DNA from: Humibacter albus DSM 18994
GTDB lineage: Bacteria; Actinomycetota; Actinomycetes; Actinomycetales; Microbacteriaceae
Assembly: GCF_000421825.1 (NCBI RefSeq)
Contig: NZ_ATXT01000011.1
Location: 124,001-188,000, forward strand
DNA: 64,000 nt
Direction of reading: 5' to 3'
The notes beneath the pieces were generated by a model. It saw nothing but the letters and a program-made list of their open reading frames with translations. It was not told the origin of the DNA and did not search any database. Of the stretch, positions 43,540 through 51,847 are shown piece by piece. Made by a program: the position numbers and the translations under genes. How positions within the stretch are numbered: the stretch's first letter is position 1; each line of letters begins with the position of its first letter.

Positions 43540-43584
43540 GCATCCGTAGGCGCAGCATCCGTAGGCGCAGCATCCGTAGGCTCG
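43540..43584 (+). repeat. Three tandem 15-bp repeats before the FetB-like gene
   Basis: GCATCCGTAGGCGCA occurs twice in a row and is followed by GCATCCGTAGGCTCG, ending four bases before the ATG. The final GGCTCGGGGC lies where the ribosome binding site would be. No coding frame explains it. The upstream 43437-43539 stretch is otherwise featureless. Confidence 0.85.
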
Positions 43585-43588
43585 GGGC

Positions 43589-44332
43589 ATGACGTCTGTG
43601 CTGCTGGACAGCCTCGTCGGGGTCGCGATCCTGATCGCGCTGGCCACCGGGGTACTCTGGTTCTACGGCGTGCCCCACCGATGGGCGCCAGCGCTCGCCG
43701 TGGCGCGCGGCGTCGTGCAACTGGCGGCGGTGAGCGTGATCCTCACCGGCGTGATCACGAACGGTGCCTGGGTAGCGCTTGCGCTGGTGGTGATGTTCGT
43801 CGTCGCCTCCACCACGTCGACGCGGCGCATCGGCTGGAGCAGGCAGCACGCCGCCATGATCTTCACCGCGATGGGCACGGGCATCGCGGTGACGCTCACG
43901 ATCGTCTTCGTCACCGGCACCATCGAGTTCTCGCCGCGATACGTGCTCGCGATCGGCGGCATCGTGATCGGCAACTCGATGAGCATCGCCACGCTCGCGG
44001 GGCGCCGCTTCACCGAGATGGCGCGTGACCGGTGGGACGAGGTCGAGGCGTGGATGTCGCTGGGCGCGACACCGAGGCAGTCCACGCACGCACTCGCTCG
44101 CGACGCCGTCTACGCGGCGCTGATCCCTTCGACGGACCAGACCAAGACCACGGGGCTCGTCACACTGCCCGGAGCGTTCGTCGGCGCCATCTTCGGAGGG
44201 GTGTCGCCGCTGGAGGCGGGGCGGTTCCAGATCGTCGTGCTCGCCGCGATCATGGCCGCCGGGGCCATCACCGCGGTCATCGTCGCGGCGTGGATGGCCC
44301 CGGTGCGCGTCAAGCCCGTCGCGTTGAAGTGA
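43589..44332 (+). CDS. FetB/UPF0014-family ABC permease (orphan)
   Basis: The 247-residue protein has about six to seven helices and the signature of the iron-export permease family FetB (YbbM): the loop RRFTEMARDRWDEVEAWMSLGATPRQSTHALARDAVYAALIPSTDQTKTTGLVTLPGAFVGAIFGG in two parts is diagnostic of the family. In E. coli it works with the ATPase FetA. No ATPase gene lies beside it here, so it either uses a distant partner or another subunit. It is preceded by the 15-bp repeats and converges with a small membrane-protein gene. Confidence 0.85.
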   Translation: MTSVLLDSLVGVAILIALATGVLWFYGVPHRWAPALAVARGVVQLAAVSVILTGVITNGAWVALALVVMFVVASTTSTRRIGWSRQHAAMIFTAMGTGIAVTLTIVFVTGTIEFSPRYVLAIGGIVIGNSMSIATLAGRRFTEMARDRWDEVEAWMSLGATPRQSTHALARDAVYAALIPSTDQTKTTGLVTLPGAFVGAIFGGVSPLEAGRFQIVVLAAIMAAGAITAVIVAAWMAPVRVKPVALK

Positions 44333-44549
44333 GACGCGGCGTGCGGGGCCGCCGCGTGGTTCCGTTGCGCTGTCGCGGCGGAGTGCGGTAATGACGCGTC
44401 GGCACGGTCGTCTCCCCGCTCTCTTCGTCTTCCATGAGATCGTCGACGGAGACGAGTTCGGCCGCCGAACCCAGCAGCGCCAGCAGATAGAGCCCGCCGA
44501 GGCCGCACGCCGCCACGACAGCGCCCGCCGTCGTCCATGCCCAGACCAT
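44310..44549 (-). CDS. Small single-pass membrane protein
   Basis: The 79-residue product starts MVWAWTTAGAVVAACGLGGLYLLALLG, a single transmembrane helix, and continues as a charged tail ending in Arg/Thr/Pro-rich sequence. An ideal GAGAGGAG ribosome binding site precedes the ATG by six bases, which is the main reason to accept the gene. Its 3' end overlaps the convergent FetB-like gene by 23 bases. I do not recognise the family. Confidence 0.6.
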   Translation of the reverse strand: MVWAWTTAGAVVAACGLGGLYLLALLGSAAELVSVDDLMEDEESGETTVPTRHYRTPPRQRNGTTRRPRTPRLTSTRRA

Positions 44550-44748
44550 GTCGGCTCCTCTCGTTCGGTCCCAGACTCGTCGACGCTCTCTCAGAAGTCG
44601 CACAGAAGGCGTTTCGCTTCCGATGAGTGCGCCGAGCTGTCTGAGAGGAAAGGAGGCCTGCGCCGCTGAGCATGCCCGTCGCCCTCTTTTGCTACACCGA
44701 AGGTGCGGGAATCGTCGAAGAAGCACCCGGGAGAGAAACGAGAGAGGG

Positions 44749-44778
44749 TTTGACAGTATCGAATACGCGTTCGACACT
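44749..44778 (+). promoter_or_regulatory. Promoter of the imuA-imuB-dnaE2 operon
   Basis: TTGACA at 44749-44754 is a consensus -35 element. GACACT at 44773-44778 is an acceptable -10 at 18 bases, and position 44785, the G of the imuA GTG, lies where transcription would begin. The mRNA may therefore be leaderless. The SOS box lies between and over the two elements. Confidence 0.6.
44759..44774 (+). promoter_or_regulatory. LexA-binding SOS box
   Basis: TCGAATACGCGTTCGA matches the actinobacterial SOS box (TCGAAC-N4-GTTCGA), differing at one position of the left arm. It lies between the -35 and -10 elements, ten bases before the imuA start, where LexA binding would block transcription. The downstream genes are classic SOS members. 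Confidence 0.85.
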
Positions 44779-44784
44779 GGAAGG

Positions 44785-45702
44785 GTGACTCTTCTCGCCG
44801 AGCAATTCGCTCCCGATGGCCGACCCGTGCCCCCGGCACCGGCCTCCATGGGGCGCGAATTGCGCGGCCGGGCTTCTGCCGGCGCGACGGACGAGACGCC
44901 CGTCGAGCGCGCCAAAGCCGATCTGGAACGGTTGCTGAGCCTGCGCTCGCGCGTGGGCGAGATGGAGCGTACGCGACTGGACGAACAGGTGCTGCGAACG
45001 GATCCGGCGTTCGCCTCGCTGCTGCCCGGCGGTGGTCTGCAACCCGGTGGCGTCTATTCCGTGCAGGGAGCGACGTCGCTGATCATGTCGCTGCTCGCGG
45101 GTCCCAGCGCTGACGGCGCCTGGTGCGCCGTGGTCGGGATGCCCGCCTTCGGCGCCGAGGCCGCCGCCCGGTTCGGCGTGGATCTCGACAGGCTCGTGCT
45201 GGTCCCCCATCCGGGAGAGCGCTGGTTCAGTGTGACCGCCGCCCTGGCCGATGCGGTGAGCGTGGTCGTCACCGTGCCCCGCGGCCGTGTCGGCGATGCA
45301 GAAGCGAGCAGGCTGGCTGCACGCATGCGGCAGCACGGTGCGGTGCTGCTCGTCGCCGGCGAGTGGCCACGGACGGACGCGAGGGTGGGCGTGGCATCCA
45401 GCGACTGGAGCGGTCTCGGCGACGGGCACGGCTATCTGCGCGATCGGCGCATCACGGTGGCGGTACAGGCACGCTCGTGGGGCACCCCGCGCCGGGCACA
45501 CCTCGAATTGCCGCCGGAGGGAGGTCTGCGCGGTCTGCCGCCCGTGCGGTTGCGCGCCGGACAGCGGCGTCTCGACGAGCCGGCCCGGCACAGCACGGAA
45601 GCTCCTCGGCACCGCATCGACGTGCCGTGGCAGGGCGATGCGAAGCACAGCATCGCCGGCGACGATCTCGCCGACCTCCGCCGGCGACGGGCTGCGGGAT
45701 GA
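44785..45702 (+). CDS. ImuA-like mutasome protein
   Basis: The 305-residue protein is the actinobacterial ImuA', a divergent RecA-fold protein that helps the DnaE2/ImuB translesion complex. The fold is recognised by LLPGGGLQPGGVYSVQG, in the position of the Walker region of RecA but without a proper P-loop GKT/S, and by the LDRLVLVPHPGERW segment. The GTG start is supported by the promoter position. A weak AAGG lies directly in front. The stop overlaps the imuB ATG (ATGA). Confidence 0.88.
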   Translation: MTLLAEQFAPDGRPVPPAPASMGRELRGRASAGATDETPVERAKADLERLLSLRSRVGEMERTRLDEQVLRTDPAFASLLPGGGLQPGGVYSVQGATSLIMSLLAGPSADGAWCAVVGMPAFGAEAAARFGVDLDRLVLVPHPGERWFSVTAALADAVSVVVTVPRGRVGDAEASRLAARMRQHGAVLLVAGEWPRTDARVGVASSDWSGLGDGHGYLRDRRITVAVQARSWGTPRRAHLELPPEGGLRGLPPVRLRAGQRRLDEPARHSTEAPRHRIDVPWQGDAKHSIAGDDLADLRRRRAAG

Positions 45703-47294
45703 CCATGGTCACCCCGTCCGCGAGCGTGCCCACTCGCACCATCGTGCCCACCCGCACCATCGTGCTCTGGTGCCCCGACTGGCCCGTGCGTGCTGCGGAG
45801 GCGGCGGGGCTGGCCGAGGCGGGGCATCCGCTCGCCCTGATCGAGAAGGGAACGGTGTTCGCCTCCTCGGCTTCCGCCCGACGGGAGGGCGTGCGTCGGG
45901 GGCTGCGCGTGCGGGAGGCGCAGTCGCGCTGCTCGGTGTTGGCGGTGTTGACCCACGACCCTTCCGTGGACCAGCGCGAGTTCGAGCCACTGCTGGCGGC
46001 CGTCGAACAGGTGATGCCCGGTGTGCAATCGATCAGGGCCGGACTGTGCGCGCTGCGCGCACGAGGTCCTGCCCGGTTCTACGGCGGAGAGGATGCCGCC
46101 GCCCGGGAACTGCTGCGCGTCGCCGCCGAACACGGTGTGCCCGATGCATGCGTCGGCATCGCCGATGGGCCGTTCGCCGCAGAACAGGCTGCCCGTGCCG
46201 CCATTGGCCACGACCGTCTGCGGATCGTGGAAGCAGGAAGATCGGCAGACTTCCTCGCCCCGCTGCCGGTGGACGTGTTCGATTCCGAAGAGGGCTTTCG
46301 TACGCTGTTGCATCGGCTGAGCCTCGACACGCTCGGCGCGGTGGCCGCCCTCGACCCGCTCGAGCTGGAAGACCGGTTCGGCGAGCTCGGTGTTCGCGTG
46401 CACGCGCTCGCGAGCGGAACCGAGCGCGCCACCGTGATCCCGCGGGTGCCGCAGGCCGTGCTGGAGCGCTCGATCGTCTTCGAACCGGGGCTCGAGCGGG
46501 TGGACGAGATCGCGTTCGGGTTCCGGCAGACGGCCGACGACTTCGTGGTCGGTGTGTCGGAGGCGAAGCTGGTCGCCACAGCCATCACGATCACGGTGCT
46601 CGGCGAGTCGGGGGCGACGGGTGAACGCACGTGGCTGCACCCGCGGTGGTTCACGGCATCCGATGTCGTCGACCGGGTGCGCTGGCAGCTGCAGGGGGCC
46701 GGCGCCGGGCACGGACTGGACTCGCCCGTCGTGCGGGTGACGGTGGCGCCGGAATCGGTCGATGCGGCGAGCCATCACGAAGCCGGCCTGTTCGGCGACG
46801 GTCCGGACGAACGCGTGTACCACGCGCTCTCCCGCGTGCAGAGCATGCTGGGCCACGACGCCGTCGGCACCGCCGCGGTGGGCGGTGGACGGATGCTTGC
46901 GGATCGCACCGTTCTGGTCTCCTGGGGCGACCGCGCCCCGGATGCCGTCGCTCGCGATGCTGCGAAGCCCTGGCCGGGCTCTCTCCCGCCACCGCTGCCC
47001 GCCACGGTGTACTCGCCGCCGACGAGGTGCGACGTGGTGACGGCATCCGGAGACCCGGTCGTGCTGACCGACACCGGGGAGCTGAGCGATGACCCCGCAG
47101 CGTTCTCACCCATACCCGGCAGACAGCCCAGACGGCTCACCTCGTGGGCAGGGCCGTGGCCGGTCGAAGAGCGGTGGTGGGATGCCGCAGCCTCGCGCCG
47201 TGTCGATCGGCTGCAACTGGTGGACGAGACGGGTGATGCCTGGCTCGTGCTGTGCCATGACGGGGCCTGGAAGCTGGAGGCGCGCTATGACTGA
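45699..47294 (+). CDS. imuB: ImuB, inactive Y-family polymerase
   Basis: The 531-residue protein resembles Y-family DNA polymerases (IVLWCPDWPVRAAEAAGLAEAGHPLALI, and the SARREGVRRGLRVREAQSRC fingers region) but lacks the catalytic acidic residues that would coordinate metal. This is typical of ImuB, which acts as an adaptor linking DnaE2 and the beta clamp. The N-terminus has a short duplicated PTRTIV. The C-terminal part (after residue 330) matches the ImuB-specific domain. It overlaps imuA by four bases and precedes dnaE2 by 34. Confidence 0.92.
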   Translation: MTMVTPSASVPTRTIVPTRTIVLWCPDWPVRAAEAAGLAEAGHPLALIEKGTVFASSASARREGVRRGLRVREAQSRCSVLAVLTHDPSVDQREFEPLLAAVEQVMPGVQSIRAGLCALRARGPARFYGGEDAAARELLRVAAEHGVPDACVGIADGPFAAEQAARAAIGHDRLRIVEAGRSADFLAPLPVDVFDSEEGFRTLLHRLSLDTLGAVAALDPLELEDRFGELGVRVHALASGTERATVIPRVPQAVLERSIVFEPGLERVDEIAFGFRQTADDFVVGVSEAKLVATAITITVLGESGATGERTWLHPRWFTASDVVDRVRWQLQGAGAGHGLDSPVVRVTVAPESVDAASHHEAGLFGDGPDERVYHALSRVQSMLGHDAVGTAAVGGGRMLADRTVLVSWGDRAPDAVARDAAKPWPGSLPPPLPATVYSPPTRCDVVTASGDPVVLTDTGELSDDPAAFSPIPGRQPRRLTSWAGPWPVEERWWDAAASRRVDRLQLVDETGDAWLVLCHDGAWKLEARYD

Positions 47295-47328
47295 GCGGCC
47301 CGCCACCTCGAGACGGACGGCCTGAACG

Positions 47329-50300
47329 ATGGGGTGGAAGAATCCGCCGATCTCCTGGGCCGAGCTGGAACGCAAGCTCTCCGGGCGCCGCCCTCCAGAG
47401 GGCGACCTCGCCGCGCTCGACTCTCCCGCCCGCAGCGTGAAGCGTCGCGCCTATCGTGGCGAGCCGATCGTGCCGGAGAGCGGTCCGTACGTGCCGTACG
47501 CCGAGTTGCACGCGCACTCCGACTTCAGCTTTCTCGACGGCGCCAGTTCGCCCGAGCGGCTCGTCGAAGAGGCGGCACGCCGCCGTCTGACGGGCCTCGC
47601 CCTCACCGACCATGACGGGCTGTACGGCGTCGTGCGCCTCGCCGAGGCGGCCGAGGCGCACGAGAGCGTGAAGACCGTGTTCGGTGCCGAGCTGTCGCTG
47701 GAGCTGAGCGCTCCGCAGAACGGGGCAGCCGACCCAGAAGGCACTCATCTGCTCGTGCTCGCCCGCGGAGAGGAGGGCTACCACCGGCTGGCCGGTGCGA
47801 TCACCGACGCGCAGCTGCATCCGCTCGCCGAGAAGGGGCGTCCGGTCTACGACCTGCACCGACTCGGCGAGCAGGCCGGCGGGTACTGGACCATACTCAC
47901 CGGATGCCGCAAAGGCGCCGTGCGGCAGGCGCTCGCACACGGTGTGGACGAGGGGGTGGAACCCGACGTGGCCGCGGCATCCCGGGCTCTGGACGACCTG
48001 GTCGACCTGTTCGGTGCCGAGCACGTCGTGGTGGAGCTGTTCGATACCGGGGAGCCGCTGGATGCCGTGCACAACGACGCGCTCTTCGCGCTCGCGCAGC
48101 GCAAACGGCTGGCCTGTGTCGCCACCGGACTGGTGCACTACGCCACGGAGTCCGAACGGCCGCTGGCCACCGCGATGGCGGCCGTACGCGCCAGGCGGAG
48201 CCTGGACGAGCTGGATGGCTGGCTGCCCGCCGCGGCGACCTGTCGGCTGCGTTCCGGTGCCGAGATGGCTCGTCGGTTCGCCCGCTATCCGGATGTGATC
48301 GAGCGCACCGTCGAGATCGCCGAGACGCACGCATTCGCACTGGGCTCGGCGAAGCCGCGACTTCCGAAGCAGAAGGTGCCCGCCGGCCGTACACCCATGC
48401 AGCACCTGCGCGACCTCGTGGCGCAGGGCGTGGCGAAGTGGTACCCGCCCGATTACCCGCACGCGAGCGCCGAGACCGTACGGGCGCGCATGGAGCAGGA
48501 GCTGACGGTGATCGAGCAGAAGGACTTCCCCGGCTACTTCCTCATCGTGCACGACATCGTGCGGTTCGCCCGCGACCGCGGCATTCTCTGTCAGGGCCGG
48601 GGATCCGCTGCGAATTCGGCGGTCTGCTACGCGCTCGAGATCACCGCGGTGGACTCGATCCGTTACCACCTCCCGTTCGAGCGATTCCTCTCCAGCATGC
48701 GGCCCGAGGAGCCCGACATCGACGTGGACTTCGACGCGCGGCGCCGCGAGGAGGTCATCCAGTACGTGTTCGACAAGTACGGCAGGCGCAACGCGGCGCA
48801 GGTGGCCAACGTGATCAGCTACCGGCCGAAGAACGCGGTGCGCGACATGGCGAAGGCGCTAGGACACTCGCCTGGGCAGCAGGATGCCTGGTCCAAGCAG
48901 GTGGAACGCTACGGTCCCGAGGTGTTCAGCGGCGACCACGACATTCCCGCCGACGTGGTCGCGCTGGCCGAGCAGCTGCTCACCGCGCCCCGGCACCTCG
49001 GCATCCACTCCGGCGGCATGGTGCTCACCGACCGACCGATCGGCGAAGTGTGCGCCATCGAGCACGCCCGCATGGAGAACCGCACCGTGCTGCAGTGGGA
49101 CAAGAACGACTGCGAATGGATGGGCCTGGTCAAGTTCGACCTGCTCGGCCTCGGCATGCTCGCCGCGCTGCAGTACATGTTCGACATGGTCGAGAAGCAC
49201 CTCGGCGAGACGTGGACGCTCGCCACGATCCCCGGCGAGGAGCCCGCGGTCTACGACATGCTCTGTCGGGCTGACGCTATCGGCGTGTTCCAGGTGGAGA
49301 GCCGCGCGCAGCTGGGCACCCTCCCCCGTCTGCTCCCCCGAGCGTTCTACGACCTGGTGATCGAGGTGGCGCTGATCCGGCCCGGGCCGATCCAGGGCGG
49401 GGCGGTGCATCCGTACATCCGCCGGCGCGCGGGCAAGGAGGACGTGACATATGCGCATCCCGATCTGAAGCCGGTGTTGGAACGCACCCTGGGCATCCCG
49501 CTCTTCCAGGAGCAGGTCATGCAGATGGCGATGGCGGTCGGCGACTGCACCGGCGAAGACGCCGACCTGCTGCGTCGGGCGATGGGCTCCAAGCGCGGCA
49601 TCGAGAAAATCGGCACGCTGCGCGACACGGTGTTCGCCGGCATGGCACGCCGAGGACTGAGCGACGACGCCGCCCGCGCCATCTGGGAGAAGATCGAGGC
49701 GTTCGCCGACTTCGGGTTCGCCGAGAGCCACGCTCTCAGCTTTGCGCTGCTCGTCTACGCCAGCGCCTGGCTCAAGCTGCACTACCCCGCCGCCTTCCTC
49801 GCCGCGCTCATCAAGGCCCAGCCGATGGGGTTCTACTCTCCGCAGACCCTCACGCAGGATGCCGTGCGTCACGGCGTCGTTGTACGCCACGTCGACATCC
49901 AGCGCTCGCTCGTGCACCCCGACCTCGAGCCGCTCGACGAACGTGCGACGGGTCTCGGCTCCGGAGGCACCAGTCCCGAAAATTCCCGTCCCGCAGATTC
50001 CAGTCCCGGAAGCCCCGGCCTCGGAGGCTGGGACGCCGGCGACCCGGTGAGCGGCCCGCCGGGTTCGACGACCGTGCCGACCGGGTCGCACTCCTGCCTC
50101 GAGCAGAAGCAGCCGCCGGTGCCCGCCGGCTTCGACCGCACCGCACCGGATTCCTCCGCCGACCATCGCCGAGACGGTGCGCTGGCCGTACGCCTCGGTC
50201 TCACCGACGTGAACACGATCGGCGAGAAGCACGCGCAACGCATCGTGGACGAACGTGAGGCGGACGGGCCGTTCACGGACATCCAGGATCTGGCGCGCCG

Positions 50301-50886
50301 GGTGGGCCTGACCTCGCCGCAGCTGGAAGCGCTCGCGGCGGCCGGTGCCTTCGAATCACTCGGGCTCACTCGCAGGCAGGCGTTGTGGGCAGCAGGCCCC
50401 GCCTCGCGTGAGCGGCGGGAATATCTGCCCTCCACCGCCGTGTTCGTGCAGCCTCCACTGCTGCCGGTGCTCACCGAGTCGGAGCAGGTCGTGTACGACC
50501 TGTGGGCCACCGGCGTGTCGCCGGGCGACCATCCGATGAGGCACCTGCGTCAGGAGATGGCGGGGCGGGGCATCCGTTCGATCGACGAACTGCTGAACGT
50601 GGAGGCCGGAACGCGGGTGCAGGTGGCCGGAGTGGTCACCCACCGCCAACGCCCGGCGACCGCGAGCGGCATCACGTTCATGAACATCGAAGACGAGACA
50701 GGACTCCTGAACATCGTCTGCAGCGTCGGCGTGTGGGGACGCTACCGCAGGATTGCGCGGGAGGCGCCCGCCCTGGTGGTGCGGGGCATCTTGGAGCGCA
50801 GCGAAGAAGGCATAGTCAACGTCGTCGCCGACAGGTTCGAGGCGCTGCCGTTGAAAGCACGCACCACCTCACGGAACTTCCAATGA
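47329..50886 (+). CDS. dnaE2: Error-prone DNA polymerase III alpha subunit DnaE2
   Basis: The 1185-residue enzyme carries out damage-induced mutagenic DNA synthesis. The N-terminal PHP domain starts with YAELHAHSDFSFLDGAS. The catalytic palm has the PDIDVDFD motif with D463 and D465. The HhH region is around TDVNTIGEKHAQRIVDER, and a C-terminal OB domain follows. Near residues 870-950 lies a low-complexity insert (Gly, Ser, Pro, Asp rich) between palm/fingers and HhH that is not part of the family core. It is the last gene of the SOS cassette and converges with a DUF7882-like gene eight bases away. Confidence 0.95.
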   Translation: MGWKNPPISWAELERKLSGRRPPEGDLAALDSPARSVKRRAYRGEPIVPESGPYVPYAELHAHSDFSFLDGASSPERLVEEAARRRLTGLALTDHDGLYGVVRLAEAAEAHESVKTVFGAELSLELSAPQNGAADPEGTHLLVLARGEEGYHRLAGAITDAQLHPLAEKGRPVYDLHRLGEQAGGYWTILTGCRKGAVRQALAHGVDEGVEPDVAAASRALDDLVDLFGAEHVVVELFDTGEPLDAVHNDALFALAQRKRLACVATGLVHYATESERPLATAMAAVRARRSLDELDGWLPAAATCRLRSGAEMARRFARYPDVIERTVEIAETHAFALGSAKPRLPKQKVPAGRTPMQHLRDLVAQGVAKWYPPDYPHASAETVRARMEQELTVIEQKDFPGYFLIVHDIVRFARDRGILCQGRGSAANSAVCYALEITAVDSIRYHLPFERFLSSMRPEEPDIDVDFDARRREEVIQYVFDKYGRRNAAQVANVISYRPKNAVRDMAKALGHSPGQQDAWSKQVERYGPEVFSGDHDIPADVVALAEQLLTAPRHLGIHSGGMVLTDRPIGEVCAIEHARMENRTVLQWDKNDCEWMGLVKFDLLGLGMLAALQYMFDMVEKHLGETWTLATIPGEEPAVYDMLCRADAIGVFQVESRAQLGTLPRLLPRAFYDLVIEVALIRPGPIQGGAVHPYIRRRAGKEDVTYAHPDLKPVLERTLGIPLFQEQVMQMAMAVGDCTGEDADLLRRAMGSKRGIEKIGTLRDTVFAGMARRGLSDDAARAIWEKIEAFADFGFAESHALSFALLVYASAWLKLHYPAAFLAALIKAQPMGFYSPQTLTQDAVRHGVVVRHVDIQRSLVHPDLEPLDERATGLGSGGTSPENSRPADSSPGSPGLGGWDAGDPVSGPPGSTTVPTGSHSCLEQKQPPVPAGFDRTAPDSSADHRRDGALAVRLGLTDVNTIGEKHAQRIVDEREADGPFTDIQDLARRVGLTSPQLEALAAAGAFESLGLTRRQALWAAGPASRERREYLPSTAVFVQPPLLPVLTESEQVVYDLWATGVSPGDHPMRHLRQEMAGRGIRSIDELLNVEAGTRVQVAGVVTHRQRPATASGITFMNIEDETGLLNIVCSVGVWGRYRRIAREAPALVVRGILERSEEGIVNVVADRFEALPLKARTTSRNFQ

Positions 50887-50894
50887 TCGAATGA

Positions 50895-51251
50895 TCAGGC
50901 CGGCTTGACGCTGTTGTCCTGCGACTTGCCCGAGGCTCCCGCGCTGTTCGGACCGAGCGGTTCGTCCATCAGCCGCAGCCCCTGGGCGCCGTTGGCCGAC
51001 AGCGCCAGCCGTTCGATCCACTCGGGGTTGATCGCCGGCGGCTTGCTCCCCGAGTAGCGGAAATACAAGGGGATGCCCGGAGCCAGCCACACGGAACTCC
51101 GACCGTCGCCGACCGACACGTCATCGCGCCACGTGAAGAAGAAGCTCTCCCCACGACGCAGCTTCGCCCCGATCACGACCTGGAGATGCGCGAGAACCCG
51201 ATCGTCGAACTTCACTTCGATCTCGGGCCCGCCATAGAGCAAAGCGCCCAT
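50895..51251 (-). CDS. DUF7882-like small protein of Microbacteriaceae
   Basis: The 118-residue product starts MGALLYGGPEIEVKFDDRVL and contains AHLQVVIGAKLRRGESFFF, then WRDDVSVGDGRSSVWL and PAINPEWIERLALSANGAQGL. I recognise this as a family common in Microbacteriaceae that is often mislabelled ATP-dependent DNA ligase. No ligase motif (KxDG) is present. It has the compact look of a beta-strand-rich cytoplasmic protein. The ATG has a GGGGGTGGAG sequence in front. Function is unknown. Confidence 0.8.
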   Translation of the reverse strand: MGALLYGGPEIEVKFDDRVLAHLQVVIGAKLRRGESFFFTWRDDVSVGDGRSSVWLAPGIPLYFRYSGSKPPAINPEWIERLALSANGAQGLRLMDEPLGPNSAGASGKSQDNSVKPA

Positions 51252-51405
51252 CTCCACCCCCTGCAACGCGTCGCCTGCAAGCCTATGCCGTTCACGCTTG
51301 CCGGAACCACCAAGATGCCCGTCGTGTAAGTCAAGGCCTTGCTGCCCCGCGAGCCGGCTCCTAGCGTGCAAGCTCATCGAATTCGCACCTGTCGAAGGAG
51401 GAATC

Positions 51406-51585
51406 ATGGGCGACGAAGAGAAGATGGACAACAAGAAGGACGAGCTCTGGGGAAAGGGCAAGGAGGCCGTCGGCAAGGCGACGGGCGACGACGAACTGGA
51501 GAACCAGGGCAAGTTCGACCAGACGAAAGCGAACCTCAAGCAGGCAGGCGAGAAGGTGAAGGACGCCTTCGACGGCAACGACTGA
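51406..51585 (+). CDS. CsbD-family stress protein
   Basis: The 59-residue product is very hydrophilic and rich in Lys, Asp, Glu and Gly, with the CsbD pattern (DELWGKGKEAVGKATGDDELENQGKFDQ) that forms a helical hairpin with little core. CsbD proteins are induced by stress in many bacteria. A GAAGGAGGA ribosome binding site sits five bases before the ATG. It is a single gene. The 262 bases after it to the next gene show no recognisable feature apart from a repeated ACTCGAGAACG. Confidence 0.9.
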   Translation: MGDEEKMDNKKDELWGKGKEAVGKATGDDELENQGKFDQTKANLKQAGEKVKDAFDGND

Positions 51586-51847
51586 CGCGCCAGCACCAGG
51601 GCGGCACCTCCTGCCAGCCGTCGGCCGTCGCGTTCTCGAAGACGAGGCTCGTCTCCGTGTTCGCGACGGCCGGACTGCCGGGCGAACACTCGAGAACGCC
51701 GGCGGGGAGGTACTCGAGAACGAGGCCGCCCGGCTCCGCTGAGTACCGCGGCGAGGCGCAGCAGGTGGTCGCCGACGCAGGCGATGTCCAGCGTGCGCAC
51801 CTCGCGCCGGTCCGAGAGGCGCACTCGGCGCAGCCGGTGTGGCGCGC

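Noticed and set aside
43540-43584. Possible CRISPR-like array from tandem repeats
   Set aside because: The units are only 15 bases with no spacers, and no cas gene is nearby.
44672-44788. A 38-codon frame whose TGA overlaps the imuA GTG
   Set aside because: The promoter and SOS box lie inside it, and the AGGAGG is 15 bases from its ATG, too far for good initiation. It is most likely chance.
50895-51251. ATP-dependent DNA ligase annotation for the small protein
   Set aside because: No ligase KxDG motif or nucleotidyltransferase length is present.
51586-51847. Small genes between csbD and the helicase
   Set aside because: No frame has a ribosome binding site or a sensible sequence. Only short repeats are seen.
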